A model generated the notes under the pieces. The model worked only from the letters and a program-made list of their open reading frames with translations. It was not told the DNA's origin and did not search any database. Both the position numbers and the translations under genes were made by a program. A DNA stretch of 64,000 nt from Bradymonas sp963697525 (GTDB taxonomy: Bacteria; Myxococcota_A; Bradymonadia; Bradymonadales; Bradymonadaceae): positions 3,720,001 to 3,784,000 of the forward strand of contig OY969087.1 of assembly GCA_963697525.1 (NCBI GenBank), given 5' to 3'. This document shows, in pieces, positions 43,231 through 52,430 of the stretch (the first letter of the stretch is position 1; each line of letters starts with the position of its first letter).

Positions 43231-44007
43231 ATGCCCAAAGCACAGACAAAGGATGGCCTCGACATTAGCTACCGTGTCATCGGCGACGGCGACCAGGACG
43301 TGGTCCTGGTTCACGGCTGGATGGTCTCCGGGGCGGTCTATGACGACCTCATCGACGCCCTCGACCAGGAGAATTGGCGGCTGATCGTGCCCGACCTGCG
43401 TGGCACCGGCGAGTCCGACAAGGACACCGAGGACTATTCGCTCCAGAGCTATGTCGCCGACGTGCGTGCGGTGGCCGACGCGGCCGGCGCCGAGTCGTTC
43501 GCGCTGGTGGGCCACAGCATGGGCGGCCAGATCGCCCAGCTCTTCGCGGCCACCTATCCCGACCGCGTCGAGCGTATGGCGCTGATCAGCACGGTGCCCG
43601 CCTCGGGCATGGAGCTTCCCGATGAGGCCAACGAGCTGTTCTTGAACTCCGGGGAGAATCGCGAGGCCCAGGGCGCCATCCTGGGGATGGCCTGCCTGGA
43701 CCTCGACGACGCCACCCGCGAGCGCTTGCTCGACGATGCCGGCCAAATCCCGGCGGCGTGCATCCGCGAGTCGTATCTGACGTGGACCGGGGCCGATTTC
43801 GCCGACCAATTGGGCAATATCACCGCCGCGACGCTGGTGGTCGCCAGCGACGATCCGTTTTTGCCCCAGGAGTTTCTGCAGGCGGCGGTGGCCGATCCCA
43901 TCGCCGGCGCCGAACTGGCCTATATCGGCGGGGCCGGCCACTACATCCAGGTCGAGCGCACCGAGCAGACCGCGCAACTCCTGGAGAGCTTCTTTGGTGA
44001 GGGTTGA
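43231..44007 (+). CDS. Alpha/beta hydrolase, cytoplasmic
   Basis: 258 residues, ATG after GGAGAAAGC. Alpha/beta-hydrolase core: DVVLVHGWMVSGAVYDD (oxyanion loop HGW), LIVPDLRGTGES, nucleophile GHSMGG with Ser ~93, acid residue in VASDDPFLP and catalytic His in GGAGHYIQVERTEQ. No signal peptide. Nearest look-alikes are esterases and haloperoxidase-like hydrolases of the same fold; substrate cannot be told. The next gene, 44153, encodes an exported paralogue with nearly the same motifs (AVPASGF vs TVPASGM), so this is a tandem duplication. Confidence 0.92.
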   Translation: MPKAQTKDGLDISYRVIGDGDQDVVLVHGWMVSGAVYDDLIDALDQENWRLIVPDLRGTGESDKDTEDYSLQSYVADVRAVADAAGAESFALVGHSMGGQIAQLFAATYPDRVERMALISTVPASGMELPDEANELFLNSGENREAQGAILGMACLDLDDATRERLLDDAGQIPAACIRESYLTWTGADFADQLGNITAATLVVASDDPFLPQEFLQAAVADPIAGAELAYIGGAGHYIQVERTEQTAQLLESFFGEG

Positions 44008-44152
44008 TTGATGAGGGGAGGGGTGAGGCCCGGGAGTGGGTTCTCCCGGCCGGCCCCTCCATTGGCGAGTACCCAACGCGGAGGATGGATGGACTGAGCG
44101 CAGGGATGTTTCGACGTAATTTGTAATGGGACCCGTGTGAAGGGAATCAAAA

Positions 44153-45126
44153 ATGAAGTATTCGTTGAAAGTAATGGCATGTTTGTTGGCCCTCAGCCTA
44201 TTCGGGCTGGCAGGATGTAGTGAGGCGCTGTCGCCCGACGGTGGCTCGACGGGCTCGACGCGCACCTCCACACAGGCGCTCGAGCACGGGCACCACGACG
44301 GTGACGAGGACGGGATCCACTACGCCCGCACCCTGATCACCAGCGCATCGCCTACCGGGTGGTGGGTCATGGCCACCAGGACATCATGTTGGTGCACGGG
44401 TGGAGCGTGACCGGAATGGTCTACGACAACCTCATTCCGTACCTGCAGAGCGAGGATTACCGCCTGCTCATCCCCGACCTTCGCGGCCACGGCAACTCGT
44501 CGAAGCCGGGAAGCGGCTACAACCTGGACAATTACGTCGAAGACGTGCTCGCCGTGGCGCGTGACGCCCACGCCGGTCGGTTTATCCTGGTCGGTCACAG
44601 CATGGGCGGCGCCGTCGTCCAGAAGCTGGCCGCCGAGCGTCCCGGTCGCGTCCAGGCGCTCATCCTGATGTCGGCGGTGCCCGCCTCGGGCTTCCCGCTG
44701 CCCACCGCGTACTACAACCTGTTCCGCGCCTCGTCGACGGATGCGTCGCTGCAGGCGTTCATCTTCAATATCTCCTCGGTGGATCTGCAGCCCGCCGATC
44801 TGCAGCACCTGCTCGCGGCCGCGGCGACCATCGACCCGGAGGCGATTCGCGAATCGCTCGACGCCTGGTCGTACGCCGACTTCGCCGACGAGCTCGACGC
44901 CATCAAGGTGCCCACGAAGGTCATCGTCTCCGACGATCCCTTCCTCAACGCCTCGATCGAGCAGCAGACGATCGTCGATCCCATCGGCAGCAACGCCAGC
45001 CTGACCTACTTCCCGGGGTCGGGCCACTACATGCTGGTCGAGGATCCGGCGCACACCGCCCAGGCGATCAACGACTTCATCTCCAGCATCCCGCTGGGCA
45101 GGGGCCATGGCTGTAATCGTCCCTAG
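44153..45126 (+). CDS. Alpha/beta hydrolase lipoprotein, frameshifted in this sequence
   Basis: ATG 44153 starts a lipoprotein signal (LALSLFGLAGC) and a His/Asp-rich spacer (HGHHDGDEDGIHYARTL), after which the frame fails near 44333-44336. The next frame continues naturally: HQRIAYRVVGHGHQDIMLVH, DLRGHGNSSKPGS, nucleophile GHSMGG, SDDPFLN and SGHYMLVED. By comparison with the 43231 paralogue (KDGLDISYRVIGDG), adding one base, probably a G in ACCCTGATC, restores a single ~324-residue protein. It would be a surface-anchored twin of the cytoplasmic hydrolase. A strong terminator follows at 45144. Confidence 0.82.
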
Positions 45127-45143
45127 TTGTACCGCCTAAAGAT

Positions 45144-45174
45144 AACGGCGCCCCGATTGTGTCGGGGCGCCGTT
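45144..45174 (+). terminator. Hairpin terminator after the hydrolase lipoprotein
   Basis: Perfect 12-bp stem AACGGCGCCCCG (45144-45155) / CGGGGCGCCGTT (45163-45174) with a 7-base loop, followed by TGTCTCT. The stem is very stable but the U-tract is poor. Confidence 0.75.
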
Positions 45175-45215
45175 GTCTCTCGGTGCACCAGAGTTACGTC
45201 TCGTTTGGAAGAATC

Positions 45216-46704
45216 ATGCGTAGTTGGAAGAAAATAGCCTATCAAATCGCCGCGCTCGGAGTGGTGGCCGTCGGCGTGGCCTTGTGGAAGCAGGCCTTTG
45301 GGGCCGCGGCCCTGCTGGGCTGCGCCTCGGCGCTGGTCATCTGGCAGGTCTACCGCATCCTGTCGCCCTACGAGGCGGTGGTGGTGGCGGTGGAGCGCCT
45401 GGCCGCCGGCGATCTATCCCAGCCGCGACTGACGGTGGGCTCGGGCGCCGAGATGGGGCGCATGGCCACCGCCTTCAACCAGTTGCTCACCCAATTGCGC
45501 CTGCTGAGCGAAGAGGCCACCGAGCTGGCCAACGGCTACATCGGCGTGCGCGCCCTGCAGGATCGCGTGCTCGAGACCGGCCAGTTGTCGGCCGTCGACC
45601 TTCCCACCAGCGCCAGCCAGGGCGATTCGAACCGCAGCTTCGCCGAATTGACCAACCAGTTGCGCCGGCTGACCGTCAAGGCGCATATCATCGCCAATGA
45701 CCAGTTGTTCAACCCGGCGCTCGACGAGCAATTGCCCGGCGAGCTGGGCGAGGCCTTCGGCATGATGGTGAGCAACCTGCGCACCTTGGCCGAGCGCGCC
45801 GAGCAGATCGCCGGCGGCGATCTGACCTCGTCGGTGGAGGGCGACGGCGACCTGACCGGGGCCTTCAACACCATGGTCACCGGGCTGCGCGAGTTGGTCG
45901 AGGAGATCACCCGCAGCGCGCTGCAGGTGGCCTCGTCGACCGAGGAAATGCAGCAGGTGCTGCGCGAGCACGAGGCCTCGGCGCGCCACCAGGCCGAGCG
46001 CATCGGCAACGCCCAGAGAACCGTCGCCGAGCTGTTGTCCGCCGCCGACTCCATCGCCGACAACGCCCACCAGGTGTTTCAGGCCGCCGAGGACACCCGC
46101 GACCAAAACCGCCACATCGGCATGCGCATCGACGAGCTCAACCAGTTCAGCGCGCGGATCACCGAGATCCTCGAGCTGATCCGCAGCATCGCCGACCGCT
46201 CGGACCTGCTCGCCCTCAACGCCAGCCTCGAGGGCGCGCGCACCGGCGAGGCCGGCAAGGGCTTTGCTTCTGGTGGCCAACGAGATGCGCCGGCTGGCCG
46301 AGAATACCAAGGAGTCGGTGGGCAGCATCAAGATGCTCGTCGACGATATCCAGCAGTCCACCCGCGCCACGGCGACCGCCTGTCGCGAGGGGCTGTCGCG
46401 CTCCGAAGACACCACCGAAGCGGCCTTAAGCATCAAGGTGGTCACCCGCGACCAGCGCGAGAATACCGACGAGGTCAACCGGGCCATGGAGGATCTGTCA
46501 CGGCTGATCACCCACGGGGTCTCCGGCATCCGCCAGGTCACCGTGGCGGCCTGCGAGTTGGCGTCGCTGTCGGAGTCGCTGCGCGAGATGGTCGATCGCT
46601 TCGATATCGGCGATACCCAGGCCAGACTGGCCCAGTGGGAGGACTCCGAGCCCACGCCCAATTCATCGGTTCCCATCGGCGCCGTGCGCGCCGGCTTGCA
46701 GTGA
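45216..46704 (+). CDS. Chemoreceptor-like (MCP) protein, frameshifted in this sequence
   Basis: ATG 45216 behind GGAAG. Two short hydrophobic segments (~9-25, ~30-48) without a periplasmic domain, HAMP-like segment (SPYEAVVVAVERLAAGDLSQ), a second HAMP-like unit (RAEQIAGGDLTSSVEGDGDL), then the coiled-coil signalling domain. The hairpin-tip motif IRSIADRSDLLALNASLEGA and RTGEAGKGFA stays in frame, but one extra base around 46262-46272 breaks the continuation LVANEMRRLAENTKESVG, which ends at 46704. With one T removed from GCTTCTGG the protein is ~495 residues. It probably signals to a CheA kinase or to the single-domain regulator encoded next. Confidence 0.82.
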
Positions 46705-46734
46705 CCACTTTTGCCTGCAACTTACGAGACGACG

Positions 46735-47100
46735 ATGACGAAAATTCTTCTGGTTGAAGACAACGAGATGAACCGCGACATGCTCGCCCGCCGCCTGCAG
46801 CGGCGTGGCTATGAGGTGGTCGTGGCCCAGGACGGCCAACAAGCCGTCGACATGGCGCGCGCGGAGACGCCGGACCTGATTCTGATGGACCTGAGCCTGC
46901 CGGTCATGGACGGGTGGGAGGCCACGCGCACCATCAAGGCCGACGACGCTCTCGGCGCCATTCCGGTCATCGCCCTGACCGCGCACGCCCTGGAGAGCGA
47001 CCGCACCAAGGCGCTGGAGACGGGGTGTGATGCCTTCGAGACCAAGCCGGTCGATATCACCAGCCTGCTGGCGACGATGGGACAGTTCCTGAATCGTTGA
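46735..47100 (+). CDS. Single-domain response regulator (CheY/DivK-like)
   Basis: 121 residues from ATG 46735. A receiver only: ILLVEDNEMNRDMLARRL, phospho-Asp 54 in LILMDLSLPVMDGWE, Thr/Ala in VIALTAHALE and Lys in FETKPVD. The EDNEMNRDML beginning and ALTAHA are typical of DivK-type and hybrid-kinase receivers rather than CheY. No output domain. It starts 30 bases after the chemoreceptor-like gene, so the two are probably one operon and one pathway. It could equally serve the neighbouring hybrid kinase. Confidence 0.93.
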   Translation: MTKILLVEDNEMNRDMLARRLQRRGYEVVVAQDGQQAVDMARAETPDLILMDLSLPVMDGWEATRTIKADDALGAIPVIALTAHALESDRTKALETGCDAFETKPVDITSLLATMGQFLNR

Positions 47101-47119
47101 GGCGCGGCCCGACGCCTTG

Positions 47120-48559
47120 TCAGCGCTCTGTGGAGCGCTCCAGCAGCGGGGCGATGGCGTCGACGTACTCGATAAACTCCGACAAATCATCGAAGCGATC
47201 GTCGGGCTCTTTGGCGAGCATATGCGACAGCAACTCGTCGATGAGGCCCATGCGCGATTCCTCGTGCCCTTGAGATGCGAGCTTGGGGATGGGGGCGCTC
47301 AGGTGTTTCTTGAGCACCTCGATGGCCGTCTGGCCGGGGTAGGGCGGGGCGCCCTGGACCATGTGGTACAGCGTGGCCCCCAGCGCGTAGATGTCGGTGC
47401 GGTGGTCGATGGCGGCGTCCTCGCGGATCTGCTCGGGCGCGCTGTACAGCGGGGTGCCCACGTACTGGGCGTCGGCGCGCACGTAGTCGAGGATCTCGGC
47501 GATGCCGAAGTCGAGCACGTGGGCGAAGTAGCCGCGCACGGGCAGTTTTTCGACCATGATATTCTCGGGCTTGACGTCGCAGTGGACCACGCCCAACTGG
47601 TGCGCCTCGTGCAGCCCCTGGGCGACCTGGCGGGCGATGTCCAGCGCCTTGGGCGGCGAGAGCTTGTCGATGCGCGCGAGGATCTTCTCGAGGCTGTGGC
47701 CGTGCACGTAGTCCAGGATCAGCGCGAAGACCTGCGGGGCGACCTCGACGAAATCGTTGATCTTGACCACGTGGGGGTTGGACAGCTTGGAGATGACCTC
47801 GACCTCCCGGCGGGTGCGCTCGCGGATATCGTCGGGGCTGACCCCGGCGGGCAGGTCGGTCAGCCCGACGAGCTTGGCGGCGTACTCGCGGTTGAGGTCG
47901 AGGTCGCGCGCCTGGTAGACCGTGGCCGCCGCGCCCTTGCTGATGAACCGGGTCAAAAAGTAGCGCCCACCGATGATCGAGCCCAACCGCGGGAAGTCGC
48001 TGTTGGCGACCTCGTCCCAGCCCTCGGCGGGGCGCTCGCGCTGGCATACCGAGCACGACGGCGCCTCCTCCGACAGGCTGCTGCGGCAGCGGCTGCAATA
48101 GTAGCGGTTGTGGCGGTGGCGGGCCGATTCGTTGCCCGTCAGCTTGCGAAACCCACCGCTTCGCGACAGCTTGGAGCGCTTCTGAATATTGAGGTGGGTC
48201 TGCAGGCGCGCCACCAACACGTCGAACTCCATGCCCTTGATGACGTAGTCGTTGGCCCCCATCTTCAGGGTCTGAACCACCGTGCTGCTGTCGCTTTTGG
48301 CCGTCTGCATGATCACCGGCAGATCGGTCAGCGCTTGTTCGCTGCGGATGCGCTCGAGCACCTCCAACCCGCTCATGCGCGGCATGACGATGTCCAACAG
48401 CACCAGGTCGTAGGAGTTCTGGGCGATCTTGGCCAGCGCGTCGGCGCCGTCGACGGCCACCGACACCTCGAAGCCGCGCTCGCCGAGGCGAAGCGACAGG
48501 ACTTCGCGATTCATCTCGCTGTCGTCGACAACCAGGATGTGGGCCTTGGTGTTGCTCAT
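47120..48559 (-). CDS. Receiver - zinc ribbon - Ser/Thr kinase fusion
   Basis: 479 residues from ATG 48559. Receiver at 5-120 (ILVVDDSEMNREVL; phospho-Asp 56 in LLDIVMPRMSG). A Cys4 zinc ribbon follows (YYCSRCRSSLSEEAPSCSVC, ~151-172). Then a eukaryotic-type kinase (~195-475): GGRYFLTRFISKGAAATVYQ, Lys in AAKLVG, catalytic HCDVKPENIM at 326-328 with Cys in place of the usual Arg, DFGIAEI, and GTPLYSAPEQI. The likely meaning is that a two-component phosphorelay gates a Ser/Thr kinase. The start is on the strand opposite to the chemoreceptor operon and converges with it. Confidence 0.92.
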   Translation of the reverse strand: MSNTKAHILVVDDSEMNREVLSLRLGERGFEVSVAVDGADALAKIAQNSYDLVLLDIVMPRMSGLEVLERIRSEQALTDLPVIMQTAKSDSSTVVQTLKMGANDYVIKGMEFDVLVARLQTHLNIQKRSKLSRSGGFRKLTGNESARHRHNRYYCSRCRSSLSEEAPSCSVCQRERPAEGWDEVANSDFPRLGSIIGGRYFLTRFISKGAAATVYQARDLDLNREYAAKLVGLTDLPAGVSPDDIRERTRREVEVISKLSNPHVVKINDFVEVAPQVFALILDYVHGHSLEKILARIDKLSPPKALDIARQVAQGLHEAHQLGVVHCDVKPENIMVEKLPVRGYFAHVLDFGIAEILDYVRADAQYVGTPLYSAPEQIREDAAIDHRTDIYALGATLYHMVQGAPPYPGQTAIEVLKKHLSAPIPKLASQGHEESRMGLIDELLSHMLAKEPDDRFDDLSEFIEYVDAIAPLLERSTER

Positions 48560-48942
48560 CTTTGTCAGTCCGCAGGGGCAGTGGCGGGGGGTGATCGGCC
48601 CGCACACAAGATCGTTGGTAAATCGAGCGTCGCCCGAATTCAAGCTCCACCTTGGGGGCGCGCCCGCGATTTTGCACGTCCTTGATCTGACAAGCGCGGC
48701 CCCCAGCCGTTACAATAACAACATAACGTGCCCAATGGGCAGCCTCGGCATAAAAATGCGCACGTCACGCCCGCCAGGCGGTGTAAGGATTCTAACTGGA
48801 AAGCTTCTTGCATGGTAGGCGCATCGTTAGGAAACCTAACGTGAGCGGCCGCCGGGCGGTGCGCTCTCGGGTGAAGTGAACAGAGGATTGGCTAGTGGGT
48901 TGCCAGAGACATAATCGGCAAATAATGGGATGGAGCAAATCT
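48560..48942. other. Divergent intergenic region with two small palindromes
   Basis: 383 bases between the receiver-kinase gene and the protease gene. CGTTAGG-AAA-CCTAACG (48825-48841) is a perfect 17-bp inverted repeat about 100 bases before the protease start, and TGCCCA-A-TGGGCA (48729-48741) is another. Both have operator size. No gene is visible. Confidence 0.55.
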
Positions 48943-50316
48943 ATGGTGTGTTCTCGACGACACAATTTGATCACTGGGTTGGTTACACTGGCGCTGGCCG
49001 CGACCACCGTCACCATGGCGAGCGGTTGTGTCGACCAGGAGCCGCAGGAGCCCCAGGAATTGGCCACCGTGCGCCAGGGCATCAAAGGCGGTACGGAAGA
49101 CACCCAGCACTCGGCGGTGGTGGGCATTTTCCTGCGCACCGGCGCGCTGTGTAGTGGCACGCTCATCGCCCCCAACCTGGTGCTGACCGCCCACCACTGC
49201 GTGGCGCGGATCTCCAGCGAGCAGGTGGTCTGCGGGCAGTCGACTTTCGGGCAAAAATACCCGGCCAACTACCTGTACGTGACCACCCGGTCGCGCATGA
49301 GCCAGAACGCCGGCGACTACATTCCCGCCAGCGAGGTGATCGTGCCCGACGGCAGCAACGACATGTGCGGCGACGATATCGCGCTGCTGGTGCTGTCGCG
49401 CAGCATCCCGTCGTCTCAGGCCGTGCCGATCACCCCGCGCATCGACCAGCCCGTGAAATACGGTGAGACCTACACGGCCATCGGCTACGGCGCCACCGGC
49501 GACGCCAGCACCGGCGGGGCGTCGGGCGCCGGCGTTCGCCGCATCCTGACCGGCTTGAAGGTGAGCTGCAACGGCGACGTGTGCCCGTCGTATACCTCGG
49601 TGCAATCCGACGAGTGGCTCGGCGACGCCGGTACCTGCCAGGGTGACTCCGGCGGGGCGGCGCTCGACCAGTACGGCCGCGTGCTCGGCGCGCTGTCGCG
49701 CGGCGGGCAGGGCTGCACCTCGTCGATCTACTCGGGCGTCTCCGGCTGGAGCGATTGGCTGCGCCAGAACGCCCAGCACGCCGCCCAGGTCGGCGGATAC
49801 ACCGCGCCGGGGTGGGCCACCAGCGGCAACACCACCGACGCCGACGGCGACGGGTTGAACAACTCGCAGGATAACTGCCCGAACGTGTCCAACGCCAGCC
49901 AGACCGACCAGGACCACGACGGCATCGGCGACGCCTGCGACACCGACGCCGACAACGACGGGATCTCCGACGACCAGGACAACTGCCCGCTGGTCAACAA
50001 CCCCAACCAGGCCGACCGCGACAACGACGGCACCGGCGACGCCTGCGACGACGACGCCGACGGCGACGGGGTCGCCGACGCGCAGGATAACTGCCCGTTC
50101 ACCGCCAACCCCAGCCAGTCCGACTTCGACAAGGACGGCAAAGGTGATGCGTGTGACAACCACGACGACTCGGTGGTCGTCGTCAAGCATTCCCCGGGCA
50201 AAAGCGGCGGCGGCTGCTCGGCGACCGGCCAGGCCGGCCCGGCCAACCTCTTCGCCGAGGGCTTCGCGCTGCTGATGCTTCTGGGCGCGGCCAAGGTGCG
50301 CCGTCGGCGCAACTAA
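48943..50316 (+). CDS. Secreted trypsin-like protease with thrombospondin type-3 repeats and MYXO-CTERM-like tail
   Basis: 457 residues from ATG 48943 with GGAG at 48932-48935 (open frame upstream to 48895). Lipoprotein-like signal ending MASGC. The S1 catalytic triad is visible: IKGGTEDTQ activation site, His in TAHHC, Asp in GDDIALLVL, Ser in CQGDSGGAAL. Residues ~305-410 hold four type-3 repeats (DADGDGLNNSQDNCPN, DQDHDGIGDACDTDADNDG), a calcium-binding spacer. The C-terminus GGGCSATGQ, a hydrophobic helix and KVRRRRN fit the MYXO-CTERM sorting signal. Probably held at the cell surface after processing. The strong terminator at 50338 follows. Confidence 0.93.
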   Translation: MVCSRRHNLITGLVTLALAATTVTMASGCVDQEPQEPQELATVRQGIKGGTEDTQHSAVVGIFLRTGALCSGTLIAPNLVLTAHHCVARISSEQVVCGQSTFGQKYPANYLYVTTRSRMSQNAGDYIPASEVIVPDGSNDMCGDDIALLVLSRSIPSSQAVPITPRIDQPVKYGETYTAIGYGATGDASTGGASGAGVRRILTGLKVSCNGDVCPSYTSVQSDEWLGDAGTCQGDSGGAALDQYGRVLGALSRGGQGCTSSIYSGVSGWSDWLRQNAQHAAQVGGYTAPGWATSGNTTDADGDGLNNSQDNCPNVSNASQTDQDHDGIGDACDTDADNDGISDDQDNCPLVNNPNQADRDNDGTGDACDDDADGDGVADAQDNCPFTANPSQSDFDKDGKGDACDNHDDSVVVVKHSPGKSGGGCSATGQAGPANLFAEGFALLMLLGAAKVRRRRN

Positions 50317-50337
50317 GCGAACCCTTCACAAGCTTGG

Positions 50338-50376
50338 ACGCCCCGGGATCGACCCATCGATCCGGGGCGTTTTTTT
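50338..50376. terminator. Bidirectional terminator
   Basis: ACGCCCCGGGATCGA (50338-50352) pairs with TCGATCCGGGGCGT (50357-50370) over 14 of 15 positions, followed by seven T on the plus strand. It ends the protease gene and overlaps the stop of the convergent regulator gene at 50375. Confidence 0.9.
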
Positions 50377-50965
50377 ATGGGTCGTGCACATCGGTCGGCG
50401 CCGCGCGGTCGAGCTTTCGCTGCAGCGTGCGCCGGTGAATGCCCAGCCGGCGGGCCGCCTCGCTGATATTGCCGCCACAGTCGGCCAGCACGCGCTGGAT
50501 ATGCTCCCACTCGGCGCGGTCCAGGGTGGGCGGCTCGTAGTCGCGTTGGGGCTGTTGCATCGGCGGCAGGCGACCGCGCTCGAAGGCGGCCAGGATATCG
50601 TCGGCATCGGCGGGCTTCTGCAGGTAATTGAGCGCCCCCAGGCGCACCGCGTCCACCGCTGTGGCGATGCTGCTGTAGCCGGTCAACACCACGCACTCCA
50701 ACGCTGGCCGCTCGTCGAGGGCGTCGCGCAGCAATTCCAGTCCACTTCGCCCGGGCATGCGCAGGTCGATGACGCACAGCTCGATGGGGAGCTTTTCGAT
50801 GATGATCATCGCCTCGTCGTAGTCCGCGGCCCGATGAATTTCGAGCCCGCGGCGCTGCAGAGCGCGGCCCAGATGTTTTCGAAAGCTGGCATCGTCATCG
50901 ACGATCAACAGCTCTTTGCCGGCGAAGTCGATGACCTCGGCCGTTCCGTCGGCGGGCTCATCCAT
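50375..50965 (-). CDS. RegA/PrrA/ActR-like response regulator with Fis-type HTH
   Basis: 196 residues from ATG 50965. Receiver with LLIVDDDASFRKHLGRALQR and phospho-Asp 67 in VIDLRMPGRSG, Lys in YLQKPADADD. The C-terminal ~50 residues are a Fis-like helix-turn-helix: WEHIQRVLADCGGNISEAAR, RLGIHRRTLQRKL. No sigma-54 ATPase domain. This two-domain make-up, 180-200 residues, is that of RegA/PrrA redox response regulators. Its start overlaps the end of the RegB-like kinase gene by eight bases (ATGGATGA), so the pair is translated together. Confidence 0.93.
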   Translation of the reverse strand: MDEPADGTAEVIDFAGKELLIVDDDASFRKHLGRALQRRGLEIHRAADYDEAMIIIEKLPIELCVIDLRMPGRSGLELLRDALDERPALECVVLTGYSSIATAVDAVRLGALNYLQKPADADDILAAFERGRLPPMQQPQRDYEPPTLDRAEWEHIQRVLADCGGNISEAARRLGIHRRTLQRKLDRAAPTDVHDP

Positions 50966-52241
50966 CGATGGCTCCTGGCGCTCGTAGTCGTTTGGGCAAT
51001 TGCATGTGCACGGTCGTCCCGCGCCCCTCGTGCGAGTCGATGGTGAGGTGGCCGTGGAGGGCATCGACCAGCTCGGCGACCAGATACAGCCCCAGGCCCA
51101 TCCCTTCGCCGGGCTCGCGGGTCGAGAAGAACGGTTCCCGGGCATAACGGCGGGTCTTCTCGCTCATTCCACACCCCGTGTCGCGCACGCGGAATTCGAC
51201 GCAGGTGGCGCCGTCATGCACGCTGAGGTCGACGATGGCGTCGTCGTCCGAGGCGAGCAGCCCGTTGTCAACAAGTGCGGTCAGATTCGCGACGAGGGCG
51301 TCGAACGGCGCCTCGATTCGACACGCCTGCGGCAGCTCGGCGTCGACCGAAACGCGCTGGGGGGCGCGGCATCGGCGCTGGGCCGCCAGCGCAGCGTCCA
51401 ACGGGTCGACCTCGCTGATGGAGCGTCGGCCGGCCTGGCCGGCGTCGGCGGCCATCCTGGCCAGGATCTCCTCGCAGCGGTCGACCTGGTGTCGAATGAC
51501 ACCGGCATCCTCGGCAAACTCTTCTTCGCCGCGCTGCTCGGCCAGACGTTTGAGCTCGTTGGCGACCACGGCGATGGTCGAAATGGGCGTGGCCAATTCG
51601 TGGGCCGCCCCGGCGGCCATCCTCGCCAGCGCTGCCAGCTTGTCGCGCCGCGCGCGCACCTCGCGCATCTCGTCGAGCTGTTGGCGACGCCGGTCGAGCT
51701 CGGCACGGATCATGGCGATGAAATAGGCGATCATCGCTCCGGTGACGGCCAGGGCGAACCACATCCCGTACAGATGCTGCTGGAAGCTTCCGTGGATGGC
51801 CGAGGGGGCCCATCCTACCCCGATCGCACCCAGGTACAGCGACCCGTAGCCGGCCACGGCGACGCCGGCGACCACCCAGGGGCCGCGGCCGGAGAGCATC
51901 AGCGCCCCCAGCGAGATATACAATACGTACAGGAAGCTAAACGGGTTGGAGGCGCCCCCGGAGACGGCCAACAGGTCGGTAAACAGCAGCAGGTCGACCA
52001 CCAGCCCCCAGAAGGTCCAACGCTCGATATTCTCGACATGCGCGCGCCCGGCGTACAGCGCCAGATTGGAGGCGGCCATCGCAGCAATGAGGCTGACGGC
52101 CGCGCCCCACGAGATCGGAAAAGACATGAACGTGGCCACGGTGATCACCAGCACCACCTGGCCGAGCAGCGCTCCCCATCGCAAGCGGATGAGCGCAGAC
52201 AGGCTCAAGCGCCGGGTTGGCTGGGAGATATCGTCGACCAT
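50958..52241 (-). CDS. RegB/PrrB-like membrane histidine kinase
   Basis: 427 residues from ATG 52241. Five to six membrane helices in ~30-185, including the RegB quinone-site-like GGASNPFSFLYVLYISLGAL. The H-box is MAAGAAHELATPISTIAVVA with phospho-His 214, the exact type of RegB (AHELxTPL). ATPase motifs: NLTALVDNGLLAS, DTGCGMSEKT, GEGMGLGLYL. The redox-active Cys of RegB (in the dimerisation helix) is not evident: the Cys in HQVDRCEEI is in a comparable area, but the match is uncertain. It probably senses quinone or redox state and passes phosphate to the RegA-like regulator. It fits with the nearby TlpA-like and electron-transfer genes. Confidence 0.9.
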   Translation of the reverse strand: MVDDISQPTRRLSLSALIRLRWGALLGQVVLVITVATFMSFPISWGAAVSLIAAMAASNLALYAGRAHVENIERWTFWGLVVDLLLFTDLLAVSGGASNPFSFLYVLYISLGALMLSGRGPWVVAGVAVAGYGSLYLGAIGVGWAPSAIHGSFQQHLYGMWFALAVTGAMIAYFIAMIRAELDRRRQQLDEMREVRARRDKLAALARMAAGAAHELATPISTIAVVANELKRLAEQRGEEEFAEDAGVIRHQVDRCEEILARMAADAGQAGRRSISEVDPLDAALAAQRRCRAPQRVSVDAELPQACRIEAPFDALVANLTALVDNGLLASDDDAIVDLSVHDGATCVEFRVRDTGCGMSEKTRRYAREPFFSTREPGEGMGLGLYLVAELVDALHGHLTIDSHEGRGTTVHMQLPKRLRAPGAIDG

Positions 52242-52430
52242 GAACCTACCTGAGCGAGGGGTGCGACATTTTGCCACGTTGAGGGCTGCTGAAAACACCG
52301 ACTACGATGGTTCGGTCAATCGGGCGGTGTATTCGAACGAGGCACATAAGGGGCGCTATTCCGTTGCCGACTCGCCGACTCGCCGACTCGCCGGCCGCCG
52401 CCGCTCGCCTAGCATCGTGGGGTGTACATC

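Noticed and set aside
52369..52392. Three tandem GACTCGCC units before the TlpA-like gene
   Set aside because: Very short, GC-rich and without palindromy; no reason to call it an operator.
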